Positions 8,111 to 16,524 of a stretch of 64,000 bases of DNA are shown here, piece by piece. A program made the position numbers and the translations under genes. The DNA is taken from contig CAKVOP010000003.1 of NCBI GenBank assembly GCA_934793215.1, positions 70,691 through 134,690 of the forward strand, given 5' to 3'. This stretch comes from an uncultured Clostridia bacterium. Lineage in GTDB: Bacteria; Bacillota; Clostridia; Christensenellales; UBA1242. Numbering within the stretch: position 1 is the stretch's first letter; every line of letters starts with the position of its first letter. A model generated the notes under the pieces. It was not told the DNA's origin, did no database searches, and worked only from the letters and a program-made list of their open reading frames with translations.

Positions 8111-8824
8111 TTAGAAAATAGTTGTTGCTTCTGTTTTATTGCTATCAGGGGCAATGCATTCTTCAGGTTGTAGTGAAATTGAAAAGATTGATTTTTCAGG
8201 ATAAGTTAGATATTCATCGTCAATGTTTTCTTTTTCGAAGATATTTGTGTATTTTTCTCTTATCTTATCTATGCATTTCATTTCTAATAGATATAAAGCA
8301 GAGAGTGCAGTTAAAACATTTTTAAGATTCGCTTTTTTAAAGTTGTTTATCACAGTTATTTTGCCATCAATCATCTTTCGAGTTATGCGATGATGCTTTA
8401 GGTCGTTGTAGGCGTTCCACCAAGTGGGATAATTTGTTATCTCGTTATTTTTATTTGTTTCCACTTCTCCCCAAGGGAAGAAATTCAAATTATATAGTTC
8501 TAGGTTCACAAGTTTAAGATTAAATGGATCTTTAATTCGAAACATAAACTTTAGAAAGTCTTTAATGGTATTGCATTTGTAATTTTGATCATATTCTCTT
8601 ACAAGCCTTTGCATTACCACATTGATTTCGTTACAAATAGCTCCTAGTAGAAATTCAAATTCTATAGAAAAAGTGCCATAATTTTCACTATCGATTGACA
8701 CAAATTTGTCAGTCTCAACAAATTTTTGTTCTAACGCGATATAATGCTTCCAGAATTCATGATAAAAATTATGCTCTTCTTCTAACTTTTGACAAACAAT
8801 CCTATACTCTTCAACTTCATTCAT
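8111..8824 (-). CDS. Hypothetical helical protein with WWNAYNDLKHHR motif
   Basis: 237 residues, predicted mostly helical, no signal peptide or membrane segment. I do not recognise a named family. The conspicuous segment is YPTWWNAYNDLKHHR near residues 135-150, an Lys-His-His-Arg cluster after a Trp pair, reminiscent of HEPN-like helical proteins; this link is weak. The start ATG has no ribosome binding site, but a perfect TATAAT ends exactly 6 nt before it, so the mRNA probably begins at or next to the ATG (leaderless). It is a single gene between the CYTH gene and tRNA-Ser. Confidence 0.7.
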   Translation of the reverse strand: MNEVEEYRIVCQKLEEEHNFYHEFWKHYIALEQKFVETDKFVSIDSENYGTFSIEFEFLLGAICNEINVVMQRLVREYDQNYKCNTIKDFLKFMFRIKDPFNLKLVNLELYNLNFFPWGEVETNKNNEITNYPTWWNAYNDLKHHRITRKMIDGKITVINNFKKANLKNVLTALSALYLLEMKCIDKIREKYTNIFEKENIDDEYLTYPEKSIFSISLQPEECIAPDSNKTEATTIF

Positions 8825-8952
8825 GTTTTCATTATATCATTTTTTTATATAATTAAAAGCGTTTTCATAAGGAATATGCTTTTTTTATCAAATAAATTGA
8901 TTTCATAAAAAATTAAACAAGCAATTTCTATTTTCATCATTTCTCTAAAAAC

Positions 8953-8988
8953 AAAAATTCCAAAGCGATCATTTCGCTTTGGAATTTT
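8953..8988 (-). terminator. Terminator of tRNA-Ser
   Basis: AATTCCAAAGCGA / TCGCTTTGGAATT hairpin immediately after the CCA end of tRNA-Ser on the minus strand, followed by a T-run in that direction. Confidence 0.85.
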
Positions 8989-8990
8989 AT

Positions 8991-9081
8991 TGGCGGGAAG
9001 AGAGGGATTTGAACCCTCGCGCCGGTTACCCGACCTACAGCCTTAGCAGGGCCGCCTCTTCGACCTCTTGAGTATCTCCCC
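8991..9081 (-). tRNA. tRNA-Ser (GCU)
   Basis: 91 nt on the minus strand. Acceptor GGGGAGA pairs with TCTTCCC, discriminator G, encoded CCA. The anticodon loop CTGCTAA gives anticodon GCU (codons AGC/AGU). A long variable arm (about TGTAGGTCGGGTAACCGG) and the T arm GAGGG TTCAAAT CCCTC confirm a class II serine tRNA. Upstream on the minus strand TTGACA lies about 40 bp before the 5' end. Confidence 0.95.
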
Positions 9082-9314
9082 ATGCCGATGGTTAGAGAAT
9101 AACACATAAGTTAAGTATTTGTCAATCTTTTTTTCATTAAAGAAGGCGGTTTGCTTAAATTTTTATATTTTGAATGGTACAATTCATTATTTTTCTGGAT
9201 TACTTGTATTAAGAAAATTATTTGAAGTTAAAGCGATTAAACTGTTTGATGTAAATCTTTGAATTGACGCTGAATCAAGAAATTTAATCATTGCTTGAAG
9301 CACTTGCTTATGTG

Positions 9315-9343
9315 TTGATTTTAGGAACGAATTATGTTATCAT
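9315..9343 (+). promoter_or_regulatory. Promoter of the acyltransferase gene
   Basis: TTGATT, 17-nt spacer, TATCAT. Transcription would start at about 9350, where an ATG also lies. This makes the TTG at 9360 a poor start for the acyltransferase and favours the later TTG at 9384. Confidence 0.6.
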
Positions 9344-9383
9344 TCTTTTATGACGAAACTTGTCGAAAAGTGGGGAAGAAAAG

Positions 9384-10112
9384 TTGAAAAAGAAAAAGTT
9401 TAAACAAAAACGCAAAGCTTGGTATAGAGGGTTAAAGCAAATAATGAAGATTCGCTATAAAAAGACGAAGTTTATTTTTTTAGGAGACAAGCCGAGTGAG
9501 GGTAGTATTATTTTAAGTAATCATGAAGGGACAGATGCACCGATGGCACTTGAAATCTATGCTGAATTTCCAGTAAGAATGTGGGGAACGGCAGAGATGA
9601 ATTCTGGAATAAAGAAACTATATAAATATCAAACGCAAGTTTACTATCACGAAAAGAAACATTGGAATTTACACCTGGCACGACTGTTTTGTCTGCTCGC
9701 AAGTCCTCTTACAAACTTATTCTATAAAGGACTAAACCTTATTTCAACCTATCAAGATGCAAGATTTAAAACAACTATCAATGAGAGCATAAAATCAATT
9801 GTTGAGGAAAAAGAAAACTTGGTCATTTTCCCAGAGAAGTCTCCAGATGGTTATATGGCGCATATTCAAGGGTTTTATGCTGGGTTTATTGTCTTGGCCC
9901 AGACACTTTACAAGCAAGGATATGATGTGCAGATTTATGTATCTTATTTCAAGAAAAAAGAAAGAGTTTACATTTTCGATGAGCCCATTTTATTTAGTGC
10001 TTTAAAATCTACATTTTCTTGTAGAGAGGACATAACGCAATATTTGGTTGATAGATGCAATGCATTGGGCACGCTTGATGTCAAAAGTTGTACCGATAAA
10101 AAAGATAATTAA
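9384..10112 (+). CDS. Lysophospholipid acyltransferase (PlsC-like)
   Basis: About 242 residues from TTG 9384, which has GGGGAAG 6 nt upstream; the frame is open to TTG 9360. After a very basic N-terminus it has the acyltransferase blocks SIILSNHEGTDAP (motif I), a hydrophobic middle, FYKGLNLISTYQDARF and VIFPEKSPDGY (motif III). It probably transfers an acyl chain to a lysophosphatidate-like acceptor at the membrane. Motif I is odd: His and Asp are separated by three residues (H-EGT-D) rather than the usual four. A leaderless ATG at 9350 opens a 17-codon frame in another register over an A-rich stretch, so the real N-terminus is uncertain. It lies close to a sphingolipid-type operon, so its acceptor could be unusual. 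Confidence 0.8.
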   Translation: MKKKKFKQKRKAWYRGLKQIMKIRYKKTKFIFLGDKPSEGSIILSNHEGTDAPMALEIYAEFPVRMWGTAEMNSGIKKLYKYQTQVYYHEKKHWNLHLARLFCLLASPLTNLFYKGLNLISTYQDARFKTTINESIKSIVEEKENLVIFPEKSPDGYMAHIQGFYAGFIVLAQTLYKQGYDVQIYVSYFKKKERVYIFDEPILFSALKSTFSCREDITQYLVDRCNALGTLDVKSCTDKKDN

Positions 10113-10127
10113 AAATCAGGTTAAAAC

Positions 10128-10168
10128 AAAAAAAATAAAACCATCATATAAAGTGGTTTTATTTTTTT
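10128..10168. terminator. Bidirectional terminator
   Basis: AAAATAAAACCA / TGGTTTTATTTT hairpin with flanking A and T runs between the convergent acyltransferase and rubrerythrin genes. Confidence 0.85.
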
Positions 10169-10208
10169 GATGTGGACTTCTTAACAGCAACTATAACCCG
10201 TTTTTATT

Positions 10209-10805
10209 TTAAAAGCGGAGGTCGGGAGAAAGGTTTAATGTGCAATAGCCTTGTTTTGCATGGCAAAGAGGACATTCCTCCCAAGCTTCTTTATCAAAAC
10301 TTACATATCCACAAGTTGGACAAATCCACGCAACTTCTTTTGCGCGTTTGTACAAGGTTTTATCTTTCATTTGTCTATGCAATTCTTTGAATACTTCTGC
10401 GTGTCGTATTTCAACCTCTCTTATCATGGCAAACATGTTAGCGATTTCAACAAACCCCTCATCGCGGGCAGTCTGTTCAAAATCGGCGTAGGCGTCAGCC
10501 TCATCGTTTTCGTCTTCTGCAAGCAGTTTGAGATTGTTAAGTAAATCCCATTTTTCCTTAAAAGGCAAACCTAATGATATATCAATGTTATCAACTTGTT
10601 TCACCTCTGCGTCTTGTATTTTCATGTAGATGACTCTCGCGTGATTAAATTCTTGATAAGCAATCTTGTCCACCAGTTGAGCAATTGCTTCATAACCATT
10701 CATTCTAAACCCGTATTCTACAAATTCGTACCTCGTTCTTGCACTACATTCGCTTACAAATGCCCTGGCAAGGTTAACATAAGTTTGGCTATCCTTAAGT
10801 TTCAT
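10209..10805 (-). CDS. rbr: Rubrerythrin
   Basis: 198 residues: a ferritin-like four-helix domain (about 1-145) with diiron ligand motifs (E52-x2-H55, E-V-E-I-R-H near 130-135), then a C-terminal rubredoxin-type iron site with Cys 162, 165, 178 and 181 (CPTC ... CPLC). Rubrerythrins reduce hydrogen peroxide in anaerobes using electrons from rubredoxin or NADH. GAGGAGGAAAT precedes the ATG. The gene stands alone. It supports a strict or near-strict anaerobic lifestyle. Confidence 0.95.
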   Translation of the reverse strand: MKLKDSQTYVNLARAFVSECSARTRYEFVEYGFRMNGYEAIAQLVDKIAYQEFNHARVIYMKIQDAEVKQVDNIDISLGLPFKEKWDLLNNLKLLAEDENDEADAYADFEQTARDEGFVEIANMFAMIREVEIRHAEVFKELHRQMKDKTLYKRAKEVAWICPTCGYVSFDKEAWEECPLCHAKQGYCTLNLSPDLRF

Positions 10806-11036
10806 ATTTCCTCCTCTTTAAGATTATTGCCAAAAAACAACAATATATACATAAAATTTTTTTTGAATAGTACAAATATTTACTATATTTGCTATATCCG
10901 CCTAAAACAAAGACATATAGCGTTATTTATGCAAAAAACAAAGTGTTGTATTTAGGCGTAATAAAATGGCTATAACCCTTTCAAATAAAGGCCTGTAGCG
11001 TTTATAAAGAAAATTTTTGCATTTTTGTGAAAATGT

Positions 11037-11065
11037 TTGTTTTTTTGAATAAAGTATAGTATAAT
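11037..11065 (+). promoter_or_regulatory. Promoter of the SDR-SPT operon, leaderless type
   Basis: TTGTTT, 17-nt spacer, perfect TATAAT. The -10 ends 7 nt before ATG 11073, and no ribosome binding site is present, so the transcript likely starts at the initiation codon. The ATG at 11064 overlaps the -10 box and cannot be the start from this promoter. Confidence 0.65.
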
Positions 11066-11072
11066 GCCTTAC

Positions 11073-11873
11073 ATGAAAGAGAGAAAAAGCAAAGTTATAG
11101 TTATCACAGGTGCTAGTAGTGGTATAGGACTAGCCACTGCATTGAGGCTTGCAAAAGAAGGAAACAAAGTTTATGGCATAAGCCGAAATGAATTTTCTAG
11201 TGACAAATTTTCATGTCTTGTTGGAGATGTGAATGACGAAAGCAGAATGGTAAGTCTGTTTGATGAAATTGAAAAGAGAGAGGGAAGAATAGACGCACTT
11301 ATAAATAACGCGGGATTTGGGATAGCCGGAGCTATTGCAGACACCAAAAAGGAAAATGTTGAGGCAATTGTAAACACCAATCTTACCGCAGTCATATCCC
11401 TTTCTGGGAAAATCATTCCGTATCTTCAACGTGCGGGCGGGGGAAATATAATCAACATTTCTTCTGTTGGTGGAATTGTGCCACTTCCATTTCAAGCATG
11501 TTATTCTGCGACAAAAGCGGGTGTTGAGATATTTTCAAGGGCCCTTGCGGGAGAGGTTAAACAAGATAACATAAAGGTGACAGCGGTGCTTCCCGGAGAT
11601 ACCAAAACGGGTTTTACAAAGGCAAGAATTGTCGACGAAAAGCAAGATTCAACTTATAATGGCAGAATGAAAAAATCAGTTGGCAGAATGGCTCATGATG
11701 AGCAACATGGCAAAAGCCCAGATACAGTTGCAAAAGTCATTTCAAAGGTTCTAAAAAGTAAACGACCACCTTTGCGAAAAACGGTCGGCTTTATGAGCAA
11801 GTTTGAAGTGTTTTTAACAAGAATTGTTTCAACAAAATTTATAAATTCTATAGTTAAAAAAATATATGGTTAA
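11073..11873 (+). CDS. Short-chain dehydrogenase, candidate 3-ketosphinganine reductase
   Basis: 266 residues from ATG 11073. Classical SDR: cofactor-binding TGASSGIG near the N-terminus, NNAG, catalytic Ser in NISSVGG, the YSATK active-site pair, and a PGDTKT segment. The tail (EVFLTRIVSTKFINSIVKK) is partly hydrophobic. SDRs use NAD(P)H to reduce ketones; the class alone does not fix the substrate. The next gene, 12 bp downstream in the same operon, is an alpha-oxoamine synthase resembling serine palmitoyltransferase. That pairing suggests reduction of the 3-keto group of the long-chain base, the second step of sphingoid synthesis. Alternatives are a generic ketoreductase or a fatty-acyl-related SDR. 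Confidence 0.85.
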   Translation: MKERKSKVIVITGASSGIGLATALRLAKEGNKVYGISRNEFSSDKFSCLVGDVNDESRMVSLFDEIEKREGRIDALINNAGFGIAGAIADTKKENVEAIVNTNLTAVISLSGKIIPYLQRAGGGNIINISSVGGIVPLPFQACYSATKAGVEIFSRALAGEVKQDNIKVTAVLPGDTKTGFTKARIVDEKQDSTYNGRMKKSVGRMAHDEQHGKSPDTVAKVISKVLKSKRPPLRKTVGFMSKFEVFLTRIVSTKFINSIVKKIYG

Positions 11874-11885
11874 GGAGTTAGAAAA

Positions 11886-13067
11886 ATGGATATTTTTAAA
11901 AAGACAAGAGAGCATCAAATGTATGACACAGTAAAGGAATCGGGAGTATACCCATATTTTCATCAGTTGACATCTGGTCAGGACACAGTGGTTCAAATGG
12001 AAGGTCGTGAGACTATTATGATTGGCTCAAACAACTACCTTGGACTCACTTCACACCCAGAAGTAATTAAGGCAGGAGTTGAAGCACTTCAAAAATACGG
12101 AACAGGGTGCAGTGGTTCGAGATTCTTGAATGGAACACTAGACAAGCATGTTGAACTTGAAAACGAACTTGCTAAATTTTTGCACAAAGAAGCTTGCGTT
12201 ACTTTTTCAACTGGATTTCAAAGCAATCTTGGAATTATTTCTGCTATTGCTGGAAGAAATGACTATATTTTGTGTGATAAAGAAAATCACGCTTCTATTT
12301 ATGATGCATGCAGACTCAGTTATGCGAAGATGGTTCGCTATGAGCATTCAAATATGGAAGACCTTGAAAGAAAACTTAAAGAAGTTCCAGAAGATAAAGG
12401 AATATTGATCGTAACTGACGGTGTTTTTTCTATGAGTGGAGAAATCTGTAAACTTCCTGAAATAGTTGCACTCAAGAAGAAATATGGTGCCAGAATTATG
12501 GTCGATGACGCACATGGGCTTGGGGTGCTCGGTGCAAATGGTCGTGGTACGGGCGAACATTTTGGACTTGAAGATGAGGTTGATATCATTATGGGAACAT
12601 TCTCAAAATCGCTTGCTTCTCTTGGCGGATACATGGCAGCAGACGCAAGAGTGGTTGAGTATGTAAAGCATACTTCTCGTCCTTATATTTTCTCGGCAAG
12701 TATTACCCCTGCTTCTGTGGCATGTGCAATGGCAAGTTTGAAAATTCTTGAGAGAGAACCAGAAAGGGTTGCTCGTCTTCGCGAAATTTCAAACTATATG
12801 AGAAATGGACTAAAAAAATTGGGAGTAAATATTATTGAAAGTACCACTCCAATTATCCCAATTTACACTTATGATGATGCAAAGGCGTTTATGGCTTGCA
12901 AACTACTTCTTGAGAGAGGAGTTTATGTAAATCCAGTAGTAACACCAGCCACACCACCAGGAATGGCTCTTTTAAGAACAAGTTACACCGCAACTCATAC
13001 AAAAGAGCAAATGGACAAGGCTATGAAAGAAATTAAGGCTGTCCTTGACGAACTCGAAATTAAATAA
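11886..13067 (+). CDS. Alpha-oxoamine synthase, serine palmitoyltransferase-like
   Basis: 393 residues, full length for PLP-dependent alpha-oxoamine synthases, which condense an amino acid with an acyl-CoA or acyl-ACP and release CO2. Visible features: GVYPYF near the N-terminus, SNNYLGL, GTGCSGSRFLNGTLD, H135 (ring-stacking His in NHAS), D207 and H210 in VDDAHGLG, and the PLP lysine K241 in GTFSKSLASLGG. The N-terminal VYPYF segment, the GRNDYI/RLS block and the TPIIPIY and ATHTKEQ segments resemble bacterial serine palmitoyltransferases more than BioF or Kbl. No bioA/B/D or threonine dehydrogenase gene is adjacent. The pairing with an SDR supports long-chain-base or sulfonolipid synthesis. 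A good AAGGAG lies 8 nt upstream. Superfamily certain, substrate inferred. Confidence 0.9.
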   Translation: MDIFKKTREHQMYDTVKESGVYPYFHQLTSGQDTVVQMEGRETIMIGSNNYLGLTSHPEVIKAGVEALQKYGTGCSGSRFLNGTLDKHVELENELAKFLHKEACVTFSTGFQSNLGIISAIAGRNDYILCDKENHASIYDACRLSYAKMVRYEHSNMEDLERKLKEVPEDKGILIVTDGVFSMSGEICKLPEIVALKKKYGARIMVDDAHGLGVLGANGRGTGEHFGLEDEVDIIMGTFSKSLASLGGYMAADARVVEYVKHTSRPYIFSASITPASVACAMASLKILEREPERVARLREISNYMRNGLKKLGVNIIESTTPIIPIYTYDDAKAFMACKLLLERGVYVNPVVTPATPPGMALLRTSYTATHTKEQMDKAMKEIKAVLDELEIK

Positions 13068-13165
13068 ATGAAATTTTAACACTATGATTTATAGTGAAAC
13101 AGGCTCAACAATGCAAAGGCCTGTAAGAGCGAAATAAAAAGATTGGTGCATTTATAGCAAACAGC

Positions 13166-13200
13166 AAAAAAGACAAAGTGGACTACACCTTGTCTTTTTT
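13166..13200. terminator. Terminator after the SDR-SPT operon
   Basis: AAAAAAGACAAaGTG / CACcTTGTCTTTTTT hairpin with one mismatch and a T-run. Confidence 0.85.
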
Positions 13201-13321
13201 GGTAAAAATTTATAAAAATTTTGAACTGACCTTATTATCTCATATTTGGCAATATAAACTCTTTTTAAGTTCGTTTAATGTTAATATTTGTTTTTAAATA
13301 TATAAATCATAAAACTCCTGC

Positions 13322-14176
13322 CTATTCTCTTTCATCTTCGTTATCAAAAGGTATGGTTGCACTTGCTTCTTCTGGAGAGTCATATATGAAAGGAACAATT
13401 TGATTGCCCCTGTCATCTATTACGCCCCATTTGTCATCTGCACAAACACAAATTTTTCCCTCGAAAAATGTTTGCATTCCTTTAAACTTGCAAGGGATTA
13501 TTTCTTCGCCTTCACAATTTAAATAACCCCATTTGCCATTTTTATTTACATAAGCAAACCCATCGCAGTCAATGACAACATCATAAACACATGGTGCGAG
13601 TTCATTTCCGTCTTTTCCTATTAAACCATATTTATTTGATCTTTTAACTCTTCCCATTCCACATAAGAAGTCGCTTGCGAGGTCGTATATGCAAGGAGTG
13701 ATTTGCTTGCCTTGATTGTTAATATATCCAAAATGGTTCTTTTGGCGAACGACAGCAATTCCTTCAGAAAATCTTTCAATAGTATCATATCGGCAAGGTA
13801 AAACCAACTCTCCATTTGTGTTTATAAGTCCAAATTTCCCTTTGTTTTTTACTTTTGCTAGTCCATCTACGAAAGATTCTACATAGTCATATCGGCAAGG
13901 AATAACCTCTTTTCCTTCCATATCTGTAAATCCCCAATGTTTATTCCTTAAAACACGAGAATACCCATCTCTATATTCTTCGACATAATCATATTTGCTT
14001 TTTGGAATTAAATTGCCTTCTTCGTCAATTAATCTCCATTCGTTGTTTTTTAAAACTAAAGCTATTGAACAGTTAAATGTCGTTACGCTTTCATATATAC
14101 AAGGAATAACAATCTTTCCGTTTTCGTCTTTGTATCCCCATTTGTCTCTTTTGTTTTTTATTGGTGTAAGACCCAT
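13322..14176 (-). CDS. WG-repeat protein
   Basis: 284 residues made almost entirely of eight WG-type repeats of about 33 residues, each with the pattern K-W/F/Y-G-hydrophobic-x-(D/N)-xx-G ... P-C-x-Y-D. No signal peptide and no membrane segment are visible, so it is predicted cytoplasmic. WG repeats fold as small beta units and are thought to mediate protein or ligand binding; a biochemical role for this one is unknown. AAGGAGAT precedes the ATG. It is a lone gene on the minus strand. Confidence 0.9.
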   Translation of the reverse strand: MGLTPIKNKRDKWGYKDENGKIVIPCIYESVTTFNCSIALVLKNNEWRLIDEEGNLIPKSKYDYVEEYRDGYSRVLRNKHWGFTDMEGKEVIPCRYDYVESFVDGLAKVKNKGKFGLINTNGELVLPCRYDTIERFSEGIAVVRQKNHFGYINNQGKQITPCIYDLASDFLCGMGRVKRSNKYGLIGKDGNELAPCVYDVVIDCDGFAYVNKNGKWGYLNCEGEEIIPCKFKGMQTFFEGKICVCADDKWGVIDDRGNQIVPFIYDSPEEASATIPFDNEDERE

Positions 14177-14250
14177 TTTAATCTCCTTTATATATCAAAT
14201 AATATACAAAAAAACAAGCGAGTTGTCAATACTGGCTTGTTTACATGTAA

Positions 14251-15279
14251 TTAAAATCTTGACATTTTTAAAGTCTTTTGTTTTCTTTTTAGTTTTAAAG
14301 ATTTGATTTTTTCTTTGTATTTAAACTTTGTTTGTGTTTTAAGTAAGGGATTTTTCATTTGTGCAATTTTGTTTTGAAGAGCAGACTTTTCTTTCATAAA
14401 ATTGCCTTGTCCTATCGTTTCAGTGACAAGCGAAGAGAAAACAAAGGCTTTTTCATCAATAGAAGAGACTAGCTTTTTCATTTCCACTGCTTGTGAAGAA
14501 GGAATAAGTACTAAAAGCATTTTTTTATCTGCTAGTGAATATGCTCCACGGACATTTATCTCTGTTACACCACGATGATATTTGGCCATGATGGCATGTG
14601 CAATTTCGTCGCCTTTGTCGCAAACAATGTGGTAAGCAACAACACTTTTTGCACTGTCTAGCACAAAATTTGTGGCAAGAGAACTAATTAGAGATACTAG
14701 AACTGCGTACAATCCAGTTTGAATGCCTGATGTGGCAACGGATAAAATTAAAACCAAAATATTAAATCCCAGAATGCAATAACCTGTCTTAATTTTAGGG
14801 AACTTGTGATTTACTAATGCCCCCAAAACATCACTTCCCCCAGTTGATCCTCCCAGTCTTAAGGCAAGTCCTACACAAAGTCCAGAAAGTATTCCGCCGA
14901 CAATCGCGAAAAGTAGTTTGTCGGGAGTGGCAACTATTGTATTTATAAGCCCAAATTGCATGGCGAGAGTGTAAGACCCCATTCCTACGCCAGACAGCAC
15001 CAAGAATTTCCAACCAAAACTTTTAAGTGCAAGTAAAAATACAATTGAATTTAATACTAAATATATTACTGCTGTTGGAATGTTTAGCCCCGCTTGAAAA
15101 ATCAAGTTATGAATGATTAGTGCAAAACCACTCATTCCTGTTGGAATAATGTCTTGTGACTCAAAAAAAGTTTTGAAAGCACAACCGCCTACAAAGCCAA
15201 TAACTGCGACGGCAAGTGCAGTAAGTAAAAATTTTAACACCTCGCGGGTTTGTTTTGATTTAATTTTCTCATTTTTCAT
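14251..15279 (-). CDS. YitT-family membrane protein
   Basis: About 342 residues from the ATG at 15279. It has five to six membrane segments in the first 210 residues (VGGCAFKTFFESQDIIPTGMSGFAL, ILSGLCVGLALRLGGSTGGSDVLGAL are family signatures) and a cytoplasmic C-terminal domain of the DUF2179 type (GVTEINVRGAYSLADKKMLLVLI). Function of YitT proteins is unknown; transport is often proposed. The longer frame to 15369 lacks any ribosome binding site. The 15279 start also lacks one, but TATATT ends 6 nt before it, so a leaderless message is likely. It is divergent from the lipid kinase. Confidence 0.85.
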   Translation of the reverse strand: MKNEKIKSKQTREVLKFLLTALAVAVIGFVGGCAFKTFFESQDIIPTGMSGFALIIHNLIFQAGLNIPTAVIYLVLNSIVFLLALKSFGWKFLVLSGVGMGSYTLAMQFGLINTIVATPDKLLFAIVGGILSGLCVGLALRLGGSTGGSDVLGALVNHKFPKIKTGYCILGFNILVLILSVATSGIQTGLYAVLVSLISSLATNFVLDSAKSVVAYHIVCDKGDEIAHAIMAKYHRGVTEINVRGAYSLADKKMLLVLIPSSQAVEMKKLVSSIDEKAFVFSSLVTETIGQGNFMKEKSALQNKIAQMKNPLLKTQTKFKYKEKIKSLKLKRKQKTLKMSRF

Positions 15280-15353
15280 AATGTTAATATAACACAAAAT
15301 TAATAAAACAAAAAATTTTTTAGCAACAAATATAGGCATAAAGGTAAAATATT

Positions 15354-15382
15354 TTGAATTATTCGGCATATTGTGATAATAT
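15354..15382 (+). promoter_or_regulatory. Leaderless-type promoter of the lipid kinase gene
   Basis: TTGAAT, 17-nt spacer, TAATAT. The -10 ends 6 nt before the ATG at 15389, and no ribosome binding site is present. Confidence 0.55.
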
Positions 15383-15388
15383 AAAAAT

Positions 15389-16309
15389 ATGGAAAAGTGT
15401 ATTTTTGCTTATAATCCTCATAGTGGCAAGGGGAAAGTGGCCAAACATGAAAAAGAAATTATTGAAAAACTAGGCACTAAATATGATGTGGAACTTGTTT
15501 TATCGCAATATCCAGGGCATATTTATGATGTTATCCTTGAGAAAGGGGAAAGTGTAGATTTATTTGTTGTGGCGGGCGGTGACGGCACTCTCAATGAAGC
15601 AGTAAACGGAATTTGTCATTTAAACAAAAAACCAAAACTGGGGCTTATCCCTGCTGGAACGGTCAATGATGTTGCTCACTCTCTTAAAATTCCTAGGACA
15701 ATAAAAGGTGCGGTTAAAAATATACTTAATGGCTCGACTTTTGCACATGATGCAATTAAGGTTAATGATAGGTATGGCATTTATGTATGCTGTGCGGGTC
15801 TTTTCACTGAAACAAGTTATGCGACCACGCAAGAAAGCAAAAAACGCATTGGAAAACTTGCCTACGGTTTTCATGCCTTAAAGAAACTTTTTTCGACTCC
15901 AGCTTTTAATATTAAATTGACATATGACGGTCAAGAATTAAATAAAAAATGCTCGCTTATTATGATATTGAATTCTAAAAATGTGGCAGGTCTTCCTATA
16001 AACAGAAGAGCAAAATTAAATGACGGTCTAATAGATGTGGTTCTTATCCGCAATAAAAGAAAAAATGTGGGTGGAATAGGCTTTTGGGGAGTTGTGAAAC
16101 TTTTCTTATTTGGAATAAAAGAAAAATCAAACAAGAATTACACCCATTTACTTTTAGATGAGTTTAATATTGAAACAGAAGCGGATACGGTTATCAATTT
16201 AGACGGCGAAAAAATATGCAAAGGCAATTTTCATCTAAAAATGATTAAAGAAGGTGTTGATATCGTTGTCCCTGACAATTTTATTAAAAAGAATGAGAAT
16301 AAAAAGTAA
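15389..16309 (+). CDS. YegS/BmrU/LCB5-type lipid kinase
   Basis: 306 residues. It has the diacylglycerol-kinase catalytic domain with NPHSGKGK near residue 9, VAGGDGTLNE at 61-70 (nucleotide binding) and GLIPAGTVNDVA, and a C-terminal beta domain ending in LDGEK(ICKG). The family phosphorylates diacylglycerol, ceramide or sphingoid bases with ATP; which one cannot be read from the motifs. It lies 2.3 kb downstream of the SPT-like operon, so a sphingoid or ceramide substrate is worth considering, but bacterial diacylglycerol kinase is the default. A terminator follows. Confidence 0.9.
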   Translation: MEKCIFAYNPHSGKGKVAKHEKEIIEKLGTKYDVELVLSQYPGHIYDVILEKGESVDLFVVAGGDGTLNEAVNGICHLNKKPKLGLIPAGTVNDVAHSLKIPRTIKGAVKNILNGSTFAHDAIKVNDRYGIYVCCAGLFTETSYATTQESKKRIGKLAYGFHALKKLFSTPAFNIKLTYDGQELNKKCSLIMILNSKNVAGLPINRRAKLNDGLIDVVLIRNKRKNVGGIGFWGVVKLFLFGIKEKSNKNYTHLLLDEFNIETEADTVINLDGEKICKGNFHLKMIKEGVDIVVPDNFIKKNENKK

Positions 16310-16325
16310 AAACAAGCCTTTCATC

Positions 16326-16371
16326 AAAAAAAACTCTCAACTCTAAAAATTCAAGAGGTGGGAGTTTTTTT
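16326..16371. terminator. Terminator after the lipid kinase
   Basis: AAAAAACTC...CTC paired imperfectly with GAG...GAGTTTTTTT, followed by a T-run. Confidence 0.7.
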
Positions 16372-16524
16372 GCTTAATTTTATTATAGAAAAAACAACTG
16401 ATGTTTTTTGTGAAAGTTATGAATTGAAACAATAGTATCATTATGCTAGCAACTTTATACCTTCAAATTAAAAAAGGCACGATTAAATAAAGGATTGAGT
16501 GTTTTTATAGTTGAATTTAATAAT

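Noticed and set aside
9361..9369. Spo0A box TGTCGAAAA at the acyltransferase start
   Set aside because: It lies downstream of the mapped-by-eye promoter, within translated sequence; several other such cores occur in coding regions by chance.
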